This document shows positions 33,327 through 42,096 of a stretch of DNA of 64,000 nt, piece by piece. The position numbers and the translations under genes are program-made. Location of the stretch: the NCBI RefSeq assembly GCF_000023925.1, contig NC_013169.1, positions 186,001 through 250,000 of the forward strand, written 5' to 3'. The notes under the pieces are model-generated. The model did not search any database. It was given only the letters and a program-made list of their open reading frames with translations, and had not been told where the DNA came from. This stretch comes from Kytococcus sedentarius DSM 20547 (lineage in GTDB: Bacteria; Actinomycetota; Actinomycetes; Actinomycetales; Dermatophilaceae). Each line of letters starts with the position of its first letter. Positions within the stretch are counted from its first letter, which is position 1.

Positions 33327-34175
33327 TCAGGCCGTGCCGATCTCGGTCCGCACGGCGAACAGCTCGGGGAAGAAGGTCAGGTCCAGCGCGCGCTGCAGGA
33401 AGCCGACCCCCGAGGACCCGCCGGTGCCGGTCTTCATGCCGATCACGCGCTGCACGGTCTTGAGGTGGCGGAAGCGCCAGAGCTGGAAGTTGTCCTCCAG
33501 GTCCACCAGCTCCTCGCAGGCCTCGTACACGTCCCAGTGGTCGCTGGCGTTCTCGTAGATGTGGGTGAACACCGCGGTGAGCTCGGCGTCCTGCTCGTGG
33601 GCCACGGTCACGTCCCGCTCCAGCACGTGGGCGGGCATCTCGATGCCGCGGCGGTGCAGGCAGCGGATGAACTCGTCGTAGAGACTCGGGGCCTCGAGCA
33701 GCTCGGTGAGCAGTGCGTGGGCCTCGGGATCGGCCTCGTGCACCGGCAGCATGGCGGCGTTCTTGTTGCCCAGCGCGAACTCCACCCCGCGGTACTGCCA
33801 GGACTGGAATCCGCTGGCATGGCCCAGGAAGTCGCGGAACTCCATGTACTCGCTCGGGGTGAGGGTGGCCAGGACGCTCCACTGCTCGGTGAGCGTCTTC
33901 TGGATGTGCTTCACCCGGGCGATGCGCTTGAGTGACATGCGCATCTCGTCGGCGGCCAGCAGCTCCATGGCCGAGCGGATCTCGTGCAGCACCAGCTTCA
34001 GCCACAGCTCGGAGGTCTGGTGCTGGATGATGAAGAGCATCTCGTCGTGGTGGGGCGGCGTGCTCACCGGGTGCTGGGCGGAGAGCAGCCGGTCCAGGTC
34101 CAGGTAGCCGCCGTAGCTCATCTCCTCGCGGAAGTCGGTGTGGATGCCGGCCTCGACGTCACGGGTGTTCGCCAC
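33327..34175 (-). CDS. kynA: Tryptophan 2,3-dioxygenase
   Basis: This haem enzyme opens the indole ring of tryptophan to N-formylkynurenine. The 282 residues begin at a GTG (34175) with AGGAGG 7 nt upstream; a longer Pro-rich extension is rejected. The distal His lies in [20 protein letters not shown] near residue 40, and [20 protein letters not shown], containing the proximal haem His, and the substrate loop GTGGSSGV lie near 225-250. It is followed by vapBC and kynU on the same strand. The formamidase step may come from the fusion at 24755. Confidence 0.94.
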   Translation of the reverse strand: MANTRDVEAGIHTDFREEMSYGGYLDLDRLLSAQHPVSTPPHHDEMLFIIQHQTSELWLKLVLHEIRSAMELLAADEMRMSLKRIARVKHIQKTLTEQWSVLATLTPSEYMEFRDFLGHASGFQSWQYRGVEFALGNKNAAMLPVHEADPEAHALLTELLEAPSLYDEFIRCLHRRGIEMPAHVLERDVTVAHEQDAELTAVFTHIYENASDHWDVYEACEELVDLEDNFQLWRFRHLKTVQRVIGMKTGTGGSSGVGFLQRALDLTFFPELFAVRTEIGTA

Positions 34176-34291
34176 GGGTCCTCCTGGGGTGCGGATGGGT
34201 GTGGCCACCCTAGGTGTTGGGGGTGCAGCCGGAGGTGCAACGGGGCCAGGGGAGGCCGGGGGCCTCGGCCGTGGGCCCCCCCCGGGCACTC

Positions 34292-34327
34292 GTCGGGCCG
34301 ATGCGGTGAGTCCCGCATCGGCCCGAC
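34292..34327. terminator. Strong hairpin after aquaporin gene
   Basis: A perfect 15-bp stem (34292-34306 with 34313-34327) has a 6-nt loop, 53 bp after the aqpZ stop. Each arm contains the window's recurrent CGATGCGG motif, so the terminator is built from an inverted motif pair. Confidence 0.75.
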
Positions 34328-34379
34328 AGCGATCGTGGTCCGGTGTGCGGCGACTGGCTCGTCGCCGCGCCCGGCATGC

Positions 34380-35186
34380 TCAGGCGGCGTCGTGAGCGGC
34401 GGCCTCGCGGATGGCCGAACGCTTCTCCTCGCCCAGCAGTGCGTGGTAGCTGATGCCGGCGATGACCGCGCCGAGGACGGGCGCCAGCCAGAAGAGCCAA
34501 AGCTGGGCCGGGGCACCGTCGCCGTGGAAGAAGGCCACGCCGGTGGACCGGGCGGGGTTCACCGAGGTGTTCGACACCGGGATGGAGATCAGGTGGATCA
34601 GCGTGAGCGCCAGGCCGATGGCCAGGGGGCCGAAGCCCTGGGGGGCGCGGTCGTCGGTGGCGCCGAGGATCACGTACAGGAAGAACGCCGTGAGGATCAC
34701 CTCCGCCAGCAGGACGGCCATCATCGAGTAGCCCTCGGGCGAGTTCGCGCCGTAGCCGTTGGCCGCCATGCTGCCGACCGCCTCGAAGCCGGCCTTGCCG
34801 GTGGCGATGGCGTAGAGCGCACCACCAGCCACCAGACCGGCGATGACCTGGACGACGACGTAGGGCAGCACGTCCTTCCACGGGTGGCGGCCAGCGGTGG
34901 CCAGGCCGACCGTCACGGCCGGGTTGAAGTGCCCGCCGGAGACATGACCGACGGCGTAGGCCATGGTGACCACGGTGAGCCCGAAGGCCAGGGCGACGCC
35001 CAGGTAGCCGATGCCGACGTGGATGGGCTCGCCAGCAGCCTCCCCCATGCTGGCGGCGGCGAAGATCGCCGAGCCGCAGCCGCCGAAGACCAGCCAGAAG
35101 GTGCCCAGGGCCTCGGCGGCCAGGCGCTTCGGCATGGCGGGGAGGCTGGGGGTGGGTTCGAGGGCGTGGGTTTCGACAGTACTCAT
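34380..35186 (-). CDS. aqpZ: Aquaporin Z-type water channel
   Basis: This 268-residue MIP-family channel has both half-helix motifs, [12 protein letters not shown] near residue 88 and [14 protein letters not shown] near 210. Six hydrophobic helices fit the fold. The narrow-pore residues (a His in the first half of helix 5 and an Arg after the second NPA) favour a water-specific channel over a glycerol facilitator. It begins with a 17-residue hydrophilic N-terminus. It has its own strong terminator, so it is probably monocistronic. Confidence 0.93.
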   Translation of the reverse strand: MSTVETHALEPTPSLPAMPKRLAAEALGTFWLVFGGCGSAIFAAASMGEAAGEPIHVGIGYLGVALAFGLTVVTMAYAVGHVSGGHFNPAVTVGLATAGRHPWKDVLPYVVVQVIAGLVAGGALYAIATGKAGFEAVGSMAANGYGANSPEGYSMMAVLLAEVILTAFFLYVILGATDDRAPQGFGPLAIGLALTLIHLISIPVSNTSVNPARSTGVAFFHGDGAPAQLWLFWLAPVLGAVIAGISYHALLGEEKRSAIREAAAHDAA

Positions 35187-35237
35187 CTGCCCAGTGTCTC
35201 AAGGGTGTGGAAGTGCGTGGCGCCGGGTGCGGGTGAG

Positions 35238-35912
35238 TCAGGCCTCCGGGGCCGGCTCGCGTGCGATGAGGACCGCCTGGCGGTCGCGCTCGGTGCCCAG
35301 TGGGAGGCGGTCGAAGCGGGCCACCGAGGTCATGCCCTGCTCAGTCAGCCGCGCGCCGACCTCCTCCAGGCTCCGGTGAGCACGGAGCAGCTCCACCTCA
35401 TGACCGTGCTCCCGGAAGGCCTGGGCGATGTCGCGCACGCCGGTGCCGGTCTGGAAGGCCAGGAGCAGCAGCCCGCCGGGGCGCAGGACCCGTCGCATCT
35501 CCGTGATCAGCCCGGGCAGGTCGGCATCGCCGGTGTGGATCGTGGAGTACCAGGAGAAGACCCCGTCGAAGGTGTCGTCGGCGTGCGGGAGATCGTCCAG
35601 CGACGCCACCTGCGCCGGGAACTCCGGGTGGTCGGCCCGGGCGCGCGCGACCATCCCGGGCGAGAGGTCGACGCCCTCGACCGTGCAGCCTCGCCCGGCG
35701 AGATGGGGCAGCAGCCGCCCAGCGCCGCAGCCGGCGTCGAGCACCCGCCGCTGGCCCTCGAGCAGCGAGCAGAAGAGGTCGATCATCCCCAGCTCGAGCG
35801 GGGACTCGGCCTCGGTTGCGGTGAAGTGGTCGGCGTAGGTGTCGGCCACCTCGTCGTAGGCGGCGCGGACGCCCGCGGGGTCGATGGTGGCGACGCCACG
35901 CTGAGTGCTCAT
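35238..35912 (-). CDS. Class I SAM-dependent methyltransferase
   Basis: This 224-residue methyltransferase has the Rossmann motif I VLDAGCGAGRLLPHLAGRG near residue 55, the acidic motif GVDLSPGMVARA near 79 and a post-motif region FDGVFSWYSTIHTGD near 115. This is the UbiE/Methyltransf_11 group with no evident substrate. The ATG at 35912 is 11 bp from the stop of the upstream NIF3-like gene, so the two may be one transcript. Confidence 0.88.
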   Translation of the reverse strand: MSTQRGVATIDPAGVRAAYDEVADTYADHFTATEAESPLELGMIDLFCSLLEGQRRVLDAGCGAGRLLPHLAGRGCTVEGVDLSPGMVARARADHPEFPAQVASLDDLPHADDTFDGVFSWYSTIHTGDADLPGLITEMRRVLRPGGLLLLAFQTGTGVRDIAQAFREHGHEVELLRAHRSLEEVGARLTEQGMTSVARFDRLPLGTERDRQAVLIAREPAPEA

Positions 35913-35923
35913 TGTTCGCCCCC

Positions 35924-36256
35924 TCACGCCGCGTTGGCGATGACGAAGTAGCTCGGCTCCTCGTAGGGGTGGGCCGCGACGAGCGCGGCGAGGATGGCCT
36001 CCTTCTCCGCGGCGGTGAAGGGCACCTCGCAGCGGCGCTCCTCGACGCGCTCGATCTCGCCCACCGTGCCGATCGTGGGGTCGGCGTCACCCACGGGCCG
36101 GAACTGTCCCACGCCGTCGACGGTGAAGGCGCACTCGGTGTAGTCACCGATGCGGCCCGCACCAGCCGCGAAGAGCGCGGCCAGGACGGCGTCCGCGTCG
36201 TCGCGCGGCACGGTGAAGACGAGGGTGTCGATGCGGGAGCTCTGGTGCGTCGTCAT
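35924..36256 (-). CDS. YqfO/NIF3 C-terminal domain-like (CutA-fold) protein
   Basis: The 110-residue protein resembles the CutA-like insert domain of YqfO/NIF3 proteins standing alone: TLVFTVPRDDADAVLAALFA at the N-terminus, GAGRIGDYTECAFTVDG, then AHPYEEPSYFVI at the end. This HPYE motif is characteristic. Stand-alone versions occur widely in bacteria; the function is unknown, possibly metal or ligand binding. It is divergent from the M50 gene. Confidence 0.82.
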   Translation of the reverse strand: MTTHQSSRIDTLVFTVPRDDADAVLAALFAAGAGRIGDYTECAFTVDGVGQFRPVGDADPTIGTVGEIERVEERRCEVPFTAAEKEAILAALVAAHPYEEPSYFVIANAA

Positions 36257-36321
36257 GCCCCCATCGTCGCAGCGGGTCCGGGCTCCGCCCCCTCCCAGCC
36301 GACCGTGCCACCCTGACCTGC

Positions 36322-37038
36322 GTGATCGACGAGCTCTGGATCCGGGTGAGCGCCACCCAGCCGCCCCTGCACCCGGTGGCCGCCCTGGCTCTGCTGGGGT
36401 TGGCCTTCGCGGTCACCTGGAGCCCCGCTGGCCACCGCGTGGTGCGGCACCTGGTGACCATAGTGCACGAGGCCGGGCACGCCGTGGTGGCGGTGCTGGT
36501 GGGGCGCCGGCTCTCCGGCATCACGCTGCACCGCGACACCTCGGGGGTGACCGTCTCCCGCGGGCGGCCACGGGGCCCCGGGATGGTGGCGACCCTGCTG
36601 GCCGGGTACCCCACGCCGGCACTGCTGGGCCTGGCCGGGTCCGCCGTGCTGGGGGCCGGGTACTCGGCGGCGTGGCTGTGGCTGCTGGTGGCCCTGTGCC
36701 TGGGGATGCTGGTCTTCATCCGCAACGGCTACGGGTTCCTGGTGGTGGTCGGCATCGGGGGTGTGGTCGGGGCGCTGTCATGGTGGGCGCCGGGCTGGGC
36801 CGTCACCGCCACCGCCCACGTCACCGTCTGGGGTCTGCTGCTCGCCGCCCCCCGGGCGGTGCTCTCGCTGCACCACGGCCGGCAGCGGGCGCGTGCCACG
36901 GGGCGCCGTCAGGCCGGTGACGCCGACCAGCTGGCTGATCTCACCGGCGTGCCCGGCGCGGTGTGGGTGGTGCTCTTCGGGGCGGTCTGCCTGGCCTGCC
37001 TCGCCGCGGCCCTGTGGCTCGCCCTGCCTGTGCGGTGA
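36322..37038 (+). CDS. M50 (site-2 protease-like) membrane metallopeptidase
   Basis: This 238-residue membrane protein has the zinc motif HEAGHAVVAVLVGR near residue 50 inside a hydrophobic helix, then about five further helices and a hydrophilic loop near residue 190. The layout matches the actinobacterial M50B-like family. A possible second ligand segment is FIRNGYGFLV, where the canonical NxxPxxxLDG is not clear, so catalysis is not certain. The GTG at 36322 starts it. Confidence 0.83.
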   Translation: MIDELWIRVSATQPPLHPVAALALLGLAFAVTWSPAGHRVVRHLVTIVHEAGHAVVAVLVGRRLSGITLHRDTSGVTVSRGRPRGPGMVATLLAGYPTPALLGLAGSAVLGAGYSAAWLWLLVALCLGMLVFIRNGYGFLVVVGIGGVVGALSWWAPGWAVTATAHVTVWGLLLAAPRAVLSLHHGRQRARATGRRQAGDADQLADLTGVPGAVWVVLFGAVCLACLAAALWLALPVR

Positions 37039-37132
37039 CCCCCGCCCCGGGCGCCCTTCTCCCCCTCCAGCAACCGGAGCGCCGAACACCGCGAGGTGCC
37101 GGGCGGGGGACCCGCTGGGGCCGGCGACCGCC

Positions 37133-38080
37133 TCAGCCCGCCAGCTGCTCACCCAGCTCGGTGCGCGCGTAGAGCACCTGCCGCCCGGCCCGCTCGGCAC
37201 GCAGCAGTCCCGCGGCCCGCATCACCTGCAGGTGCTGGTTCACGGCCGATGCCGTGACCCCCAGCCGAGCTGCCAGCACGGTGGTCGATGCGGGCTCGGC
37301 GAGCATCCGCAACAGCCGCGCCCTGGGCCCGCCCAGGAGGGCCCTCACCGCATCGGCGTCCACCGGCGGCGGAGCACCCCACATGCCGCCCTGGCCCCGG
37401 GCGGGATACATCACCATCGGGGGATGGTCGGGCGACCCCGGGTAGGCCGCCCGCGTGCTGAACAGGGTGGGCACGAGCCACAGGGGCCGGTCGCCGACGT
37501 CCACCTCGTGGTCGATGCCGTGGCGGCTCACCACCTCGAGCGTGTCGCCGGTCAGGTGCACGGTGGGGCTGAGGTCGTTCAGCGCAGCCGGCGTGCCCCG
37601 GCGGGCGATGACGTGCCCGCGGTGTGCCAGGTCGGCCTGCATCACGGTGCGGATGCGGGGCCAGTCAGCCGCCAGGCAGGCCTCCCAGTAACCCTCCAGG
37701 GCATCGGCGACACGCGTCACCATGGCCGCTCCGCGCCCCAGGGCGGGGTCCACGTGCCCGGTCACCGCCCGGATGTCCTGCGCCAGCACGGCCGGATCGG
37801 TGGCCCGCAGCCACTCCCACTCCTGGGCCGCCGTCGCGTGCAGGGTCCGCGGCGCCGGGGTGATCGCATCCGGCGTGTGGCCGTGCCGGTTCAACAGCGC
37901 CCGTAGGACCGGCAGGTCCACCTCGCCCATGCGCTGCCGAGCCCGGCGCTCCCACGGCACCTGCAGGGGGAACCGCTCGGGCGCGGCCAGTACCCGCAAC
38001 GACAGGGCCGTCTCCACCAACGGGCTGATGGCGAAGCGCACGTCAGCCACCCGCGCGTCGGGCAGGTGGAAGACAACCAT
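37133..38080 (-). CDS. ArsR-type regulator with N-terminal DUF5937-like domain
   Basis: The 315-residue protein carries its winged helix at the C-terminus: GPRARLLRMLAEPASTTVLA, then RLGVTASAVNQHLQVMRAAG near residue 285. The N-terminal 220 residues (SPLVETALSLRVLAAPERFP) are typical of DUF5937/ArsR fusions, which usually regulate an adjacent MFS exporter. The ATG at 38080 lies in a palindrome, so binding would block both transcription and initiation. The MFS gene at 38156 is divergent from it. Confidence 0.86.
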   Translation of the reverse strand: MVVFHLPDARVADVRFAISPLVETALSLRVLAAPERFPLQVPWERRARQRMGEVDLPVLRALLNRHGHTPDAITPAPRTLHATAAQEWEWLRATDPAVLAQDIRAVTGHVDPALGRGAAMVTRVADALEGYWEACLAADWPRIRTVMQADLAHRGHVIARRGTPAALNDLSPTVHLTGDTLEVVSRHGIDHEVDVGDRPLWLVPTLFSTRAAYPGSPDHPPMVMYPARGQGGMWGAPPPVDADAVRALLGGPRARLLRMLAEPASTTVLAARLGVTASAVNQHLQVMRAAGLLRAERAGRQVLYARTELGEQLAG

Positions 38081-38097
38081 GTAGCGGGACGCTACAT
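38079..38097. promoter_or_regulatory. Palindromic operator overlapping the ArsR start codon
   Basis: ATGTAGC-GGGAC-GCTACAT is a perfect 7-bp dyad. Its left arm includes the start codon of the regulator, and on the same strand TAGCGT (a possible -10) lies 8 nt before the ATG. It is 59 bp from the divergent MFS start. Confidence 0.75.
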
Positions 38098-38155
38098 CGG
38101 TGGTGCGTGACCGCCCCAGCACGCAGGCTGGTGGCACGCCCGCGAAGGAGGCCCC

Positions 38156-39481
38156 GTGCCCGCCAGCTCCACCCCCCGCTCCACCGTCGCCGGGCGGTCG
38201 CCCGGTCCGGCCGCTGATTCGGCACGCGCCGTCATCGGTCGCCTGATGCGCCCGCTCTACCTGCCCAGCGCGCTCTACTCGGTGGGCACCGGTGCGGCCA
38301 TCCCCGCCCAGGTGCTCGTCGGGCTCTCCATCGGCCTCGATGCCGGACAGGTCGCGCTCGCCCTGACCCTCTCCGGGGTGGTGATGGTGGCCGGTACCGC
38401 CGCCACCGGCCCCGTCGTCGAGCGATGGGGTGAGCGGGCCGCGTTGGTGGGATCCACCGCAGCAGCCGTGCTGGCGGTGACGGCCCTGGTGGTGGCGGTG
38501 GCCACGGGCATGGGGCAGCTGCCCGCCTACCTGGTGGCGCTCGCGGTGTTCAACCTGACCGACGGTGTGTGGGGTGTCGCGCGGCAGGAGCTCATGGCGC
38601 AGTGGATCCCGGCCGCCGTCCGCGGGCGGGCGGTCAACACCTACGGCGCCTCGCAACGGGTGGGGCGGCTGGTCGGGCCGTTCGTGGCGGGCGCCCTGAT
38701 CCTGGCCGTCGGCCCGGTGGCGGGTTTCGTGGTGTTCGCGTTGGCCGCGGTGATCGGGTGCGTGGCCATCCTGACCGCCCCGGCGCCGGTTGCCCCGGAA
38801 CCCGATGGCCCCCTGCCCCAGCCCCGGCCCGAGGCCGGGCGCGCGCCGGAAACGGTCGCAGCGGCGGCCGCCCCATCGAGCGTCCCGTCGGCCACCCCGT
38901 CGCGCCCGGCAGGACATCCGCGCATCCCGGCCGGTGTGTGGGCGGGCTTCTGGGTGGTGGGCCTGTCGGTGCTCGCACTCTCGGCGCTGCGGATCAACCA
39001 GGAGGTGCTGCTGCCGCTGTGGGCCGCGGGCGTGGTGCACCTGCCCGATGCGCGCGTCTCCTTCGCCATGGGGGTGTGGATGGCGCTGGAGCTGGCCCTG
39101 TTCCTGCCCGCGGGTGCCGCCCTGGACCGATGGGGTCCGCTGCCGGTGGCTCTGACCTGCCTGGTGGGTTTGACGGCGGGGTTCGCGCTGCTGCTGGTGC
39201 CCGGGGGGTTCTGGCCGGCGATCGTGGTCCTGGGCCTCGCGGGCGGGACGGGCTCCGGCATCGTGAAGACCCTCGGGCTGATCCTCGCGCCGGCCGTCGG
39301 GCGGCCGCGGTTCCTCGGCCGCTGGATGGCATTGGCGACCGTCGGCACGGTGGTGGCTCCGGGGTTGGTGGCGCTCACACAGCGGGCGTCTCTCACCGCA
39401 TCGGTGCTGGTGACCGTGGCGGTCGGGCTGGCTGGGGCGCTCTGGCTGGCCACGGCCGGCCGCCGGTACCTGGCCCCCTAG
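38156..39481 (+). CDS. MFS transporter
   Basis: This 441-residue protein has twelve predicted helices in two halves, separated by an Ala/Pro-rich cytoplasmic loop (about residues 205-260). The loop 2-3 motif is degenerate (GPVVERWGERAALVG near residue 80), and GVARQELMAQWIPAAVRGRA near 140 is typical of exporters next to DUF5937 regulators. The GTG at 38156 starts it. Its product is probably a drug or metabolite exporter controlled by the divergent regulator. It ends 8 bp from the convergent pirin gene. Confidence 0.86.
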   Translation: MPASSTPRSTVAGRSPGPAADSARAVIGRLMRPLYLPSALYSVGTGAAIPAQVLVGLSIGLDAGQVALALTLSGVVMVAGTAATGPVVERWGERAALVGSTAAAVLAVTALVVAVATGMGQLPAYLVALAVFNLTDGVWGVARQELMAQWIPAAVRGRAVNTYGASQRVGRLVGPFVAGALILAVGPVAGFVVFALAAVIGCVAILTAPAPVAPEPDGPLPQPRPEAGRAPETVAAAAAPSSVPSATPSRPAGHPRIPAGVWAGFWVVGLSVLALSALRINQEVLLPLWAAGVVHLPDARVSFAMGVWMALELALFLPAGAALDRWGPLPVALTCLVGLTAGFALLLVPGGFWPAIVVLGLAGGTGSGIVKTLGLILAPAVGRPRFLGRWMALATVGTVVAPGLVALTQRASLTASVLVTVAVGLAGALWLATAGRRYLAP

Positions 39482-39489
39482 CCCCGCGC

Positions 39490-40497
39490 CTACCCGCGCG
39501 GGCGCAGGCGCGCGTTCGGCAGGACCGGCGCGGGGATCGGGTCCGGCGTTCCGTTGGGCCAGGGACCGAACAGCTCCGCGTCGTCGTCCACCTCGTCCAC
39601 CGGGGTCGACGCGGGGTCGCCGTCCGCCGCCCCGATTTCCCGCTGGTAGCGCGCCCGGTAGGCCGCCACCTCGTCGTGCGAACGGCCCACGAAGTTCCAC
39701 CACATGACGATCTGCTCGCCCAGCGGCACCCCGCCGACCAGCACCACCCGTGCCCCGTCCGGCCCGCCGCCCAGCACCAGGTGCGTGTGACCCGGCGCGT
39801 GGTACCGCAGGTGGTCCACCGGCATCGACTCGTCACACACCACGGGGGTGCCCGAGTCCGCCAGCACCCCGTACTCGAACGCCGGGTCGAGCTCCAGCAC
39901 CACCTCGCTCCCCGCATCGAGGACGATCTCGGCGGCCACCAGCCCGGCGGTCCGCGTCCGCACCGGGGAGGTCGAGCCCGCCAACGACCCGATGAAGACC
40001 CGCGCCGTCCCGCCGTCGAGGCCCACGTCGGGCGCCCGGTAGGTCTGCAGGTCGGGCTCGCCGTGGCGCTCCGCATCGGGCAGCGCGTACCAGAGCTGGA
40101 CGCCCCGCAGCAGGTGCGTGTCCTCGGTGGAGAACTCCTGGTGGGTGATGCCGCGCCCCGCCGTCATGAGCGCCAGGTCGCCGGGCTCGATGCGGGCCTC
40201 GCCGCCGGTGGAGTCCAGGTGGTCGATCGCTCCGTCGAACAGCCAGGAGACCGTCGCGAGCCCCGTGTGTGGGTGCCGGGGAACCTTCATGCCCGAGGTG
40301 GGGGTCACCTCATCGGGCCCGTAGTGGTCGAGGAAGCACCAGGCGCCGATGAGGGAGAGCGCCCGCTGCGGCAGGGTGCGCCGGACGGTCATCGCCCGCG
40401 GCCCGCCGAGCGGTACCTCGCGCGGGGCGAGGAGCTCGGGTTGGGAGGAGTCGTTCTCGCAGACGGTCTCGGTGGGGTGCGGGTCCGGGTTGCTCAT
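39490..40497 (-). CDS. Pirin family protein
   Basis: This 335-residue bicupin has the pirin N-terminal metal site pattern: GAWCFLDHYGP near residue 50, then PRHPHTGLATVSWLFDG, where two His and a later His/Glu (GITHQEFS) bind Fe. The C-terminal cupin contains GGVPLGEQIVMWWNFVGRS, typical of the family. Pirins may act as quercetinase-like dioxygenases or regulators; the role here is unknown. The ATG at 40497 gives a hydrophilic 25-residue leader. Confidence 0.9.
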   Translation of the reverse strand: MSNPDPHPTETVCENDSSQPELLAPREVPLGGPRAMTVRRTLPQRALSLIGAWCFLDHYGPDEVTPTSGMKVPRHPHTGLATVSWLFDGAIDHLDSTGGEARIEPGDLALMTAGRGITHQEFSTEDTHLLRGVQLWYALPDAERHGEPDLQTYRAPDVGLDGGTARVFIGSLAGSTSPVRTRTAGLVAAEIVLDAGSEVVLELDPAFEYGVLADSGTPVVCDESMPVDHLRYHAPGHTHLVLGGGPDGARVVLVGGVPLGEQIVMWWNFVGRSHDEVAAYRARYQREIGAADGDPASTPVDEVDDDAELFGPWPNGTPDPIPAPVLPNARLRPRG

Positions 40498-40588
40498 GGT
40501 GCCTCCGGGGTCGTTCGCCCCAGTCCACCACGCCTGTCGGGTCAGGTGGGGGGCCAGCGGCTGGACCCGGCCCCCCCACACACGCGAG

Positions 40589-40618
40589 TGCGCCCAGGAG
40601 GAGCTCCTCCCGGGCGCA
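40589..40618. terminator. Near-perfect 30-bp palindrome after the M14 remnant
   Basis: TGCGCCCAGGAGGAG pairs with the next 15 bases, with one mismatch. It lies 15 bp past the M14 stop on the minus strand. Confidence 0.6.
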
Positions 40619-40632
40619 CATCGGTGTGGTCG

Positions 40633-41475
40633 TCAGTTACGCGGGTACGTGGTCGGCGGGATGTCGTCGTAGCGGGTGGGGTCGAGCTCGTCGACCGAGT
40701 CGTCCGCCACGGAGGTGACGATCCCCATCAGACCGGTCTCGACCGCCTTCACCAACTGTCCCTTCTTCTTGGCGCCCCACGACTGGGTCTGGCCCCGGAC
40801 CTCGAAGAGGACGGTGCCCGAGCCGTTGAGGGCGAACGAGCCCAGGGCCGTGCCCGGCAGGTCGACCTCCTGGTCGTAGAGGGAGATGTTGCCGAACGGC
40901 GAGTTGCCCCGGGCCTGAAGGGCGTCCAGGGCGGCCACGTTCAAGCGCTTGGAGTACTCCAGGTCGTAGCCCTTGTCGTACTGGGCGTGGTTCTCGATGT
41001 CGACGAACTTACCGGAGAGCGAGAGCGTCACCTCCTCGCCGGTGTCGCCCACCAGGTAGCAGGGCCCCTGGTGGTGCAGGTCCACGAAGGTGTCCACCGT
41101 GCCGAACTCGGCCTGCAGGTCGGTGTACAGGTCCCGGATGTTCTGGCTCTCGGGGTGGATGTACCAGCCCGGGTCGGCCGAGGTGCCGGGGAAGTCCTGC
41201 GCGGAGGGCACGTAGTCCAGGTCGGGGTGGAAGTCGCGGTTGACGTCGAAGCCCGGCTGGGAGGCGTAGTCGTCTCCCTGGCGCGGCTGCGTGTAGTAGT
41301 TCCACGGCGCGTTCGCCCCGGCCAGCTGCGGGAAGTCGGCCACCACCTCGTCCCAGGTGCGGTCGTTCGCGCGGCGGTCGAGTTCGCTGGCGTCCGGGTT
41401 CAGCTGCGGGACGGCCACGATGGTGACCTGTTCGCGCAGCTCCTTGGCCTGCTCCTGGTGTGGGTGGGGGTTCGC
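40633..41475 (-). pseudogene. M14 zinc carboxypeptidase, 5'-truncated
   Basis: The frame holds the C-terminal two thirds of a secreted M14 peptidase: TIVAVPQLNPDASELDRR, the third zinc ligand in FVDLHHQGPC and the catalytic Glu in TVLFEVRGQTQ. The signal peptide and the first zinc-ligand motif (HxxE) are absent; the frame simply begins after a TGA at 41476-41478 with NPHPHQEQ, and sequence upstream encodes nothing similar. A GTG at 41418 could start a cytoplasmic fragment that would be inactive. It is a deletion remnant. Confidence 0.82.
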
Positions 41476-41592
41476 TCAGGTAACCCCGGGCTGCGCTGCC
41501 GCACAAGGTCTCTTGGGGGAATCGTGACCTTTCACCGACCGTGCTGTGCCCCGCGCTGCGCCGACCGTGGCCGCGTCTGGTGGACTGGGGTC

Positions 41593-42096
41593 ATGCACAT
41601 CGAATGCGTCTGCTTGGGGAACATCTGCCGCTCGCCCGCCGCGGAGGCGGTGCTCCGCCGGAAGTTCGCGGAGGCCGGCCTCGATGAGGTGACGGTCACC
41701 TCCGCCGGGACCGGCGACTGGCACGTGGGTCAGGACCCGTACCACCTGAGCAGCCAGGAGGGGGAGCGTCGCGGCTACACCTTCGAGACGGTGGCCCGGC
41801 AGATCGCGCCTGGTGACTTCGCCGGTGCGGACCTGGTGCTGGCCATGGACGAGCAGAACGCCGAGGACCTGCGCGGGCTCGCCCCCACGCCGCAGGACGC
41901 GGCGAAGGTGGTGGCCCTGGGCGCCTTCGCTCCGGGCGCCGATGCGGCCGACCCCGAGCCGGTCCCCGACCCCTACGGGCAGGACGCTGCGGCCTTCACC
42001 GCGATGTACGACCAGATCGAGCCGGCCTGCGAGGGCCTGGTGGCCGCGGTGCAGGACGGCAGCTGGCGGCAGGTCGTGGAGCGCGCCGCACGGTGA
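41593..42096 (+). CDS. Low molecular weight protein-tyrosine phosphatase
   Basis: The 167-residue enzyme has the P-loop CLGNICRSP at residues 7-15 (CX5R) and the general acid in the VPDPYGQD loop near residue 130. Length and order are normal for the family. Actinobacterial relatives (PtpA-like) dephosphorylate tyrosine-phosphorylated proteins. The next gene overlaps it by 4 bp. Confidence 0.93.
   Translation: MHIECVCLGNICRSPAAEAVLRRKFAEAGLDEVTVTSAGTGDWHVGQDPYHLSSQEGERRGYTFETVARQIAPGDFAGADLVLAMDEQNAEDLRGLAPTPQDAAKVVALGAFAPGADAADPEPVPDPYGQDAAAFTAMYDQIEPACEGLVAAVQDGSWRQVVERAAR

Noticed and set aside
37039-37132. Terminator between the M50 and ArsR genes
   Set aside because: CCCCCGCCC and GGGCGGGGG can pair but are about 50 nt apart with no compact hairpin, so the call is too weak.
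38569-41592. Long plus-strand frame running through the MFS gene, pirin and M14 regions into the phosphatase gene
   Set aside because: Only the part from 41593 encodes a recognisable protein. The upstream part is an antisense or out-of-frame shadow.
41507-41592. Small gene upstream of the phosphatase
   Set aside because: Frames here have no start with ribosome binding site and no conserved features. It is read as the promoter region, with TGGACT 6 nt before the ATG as a weak -10.
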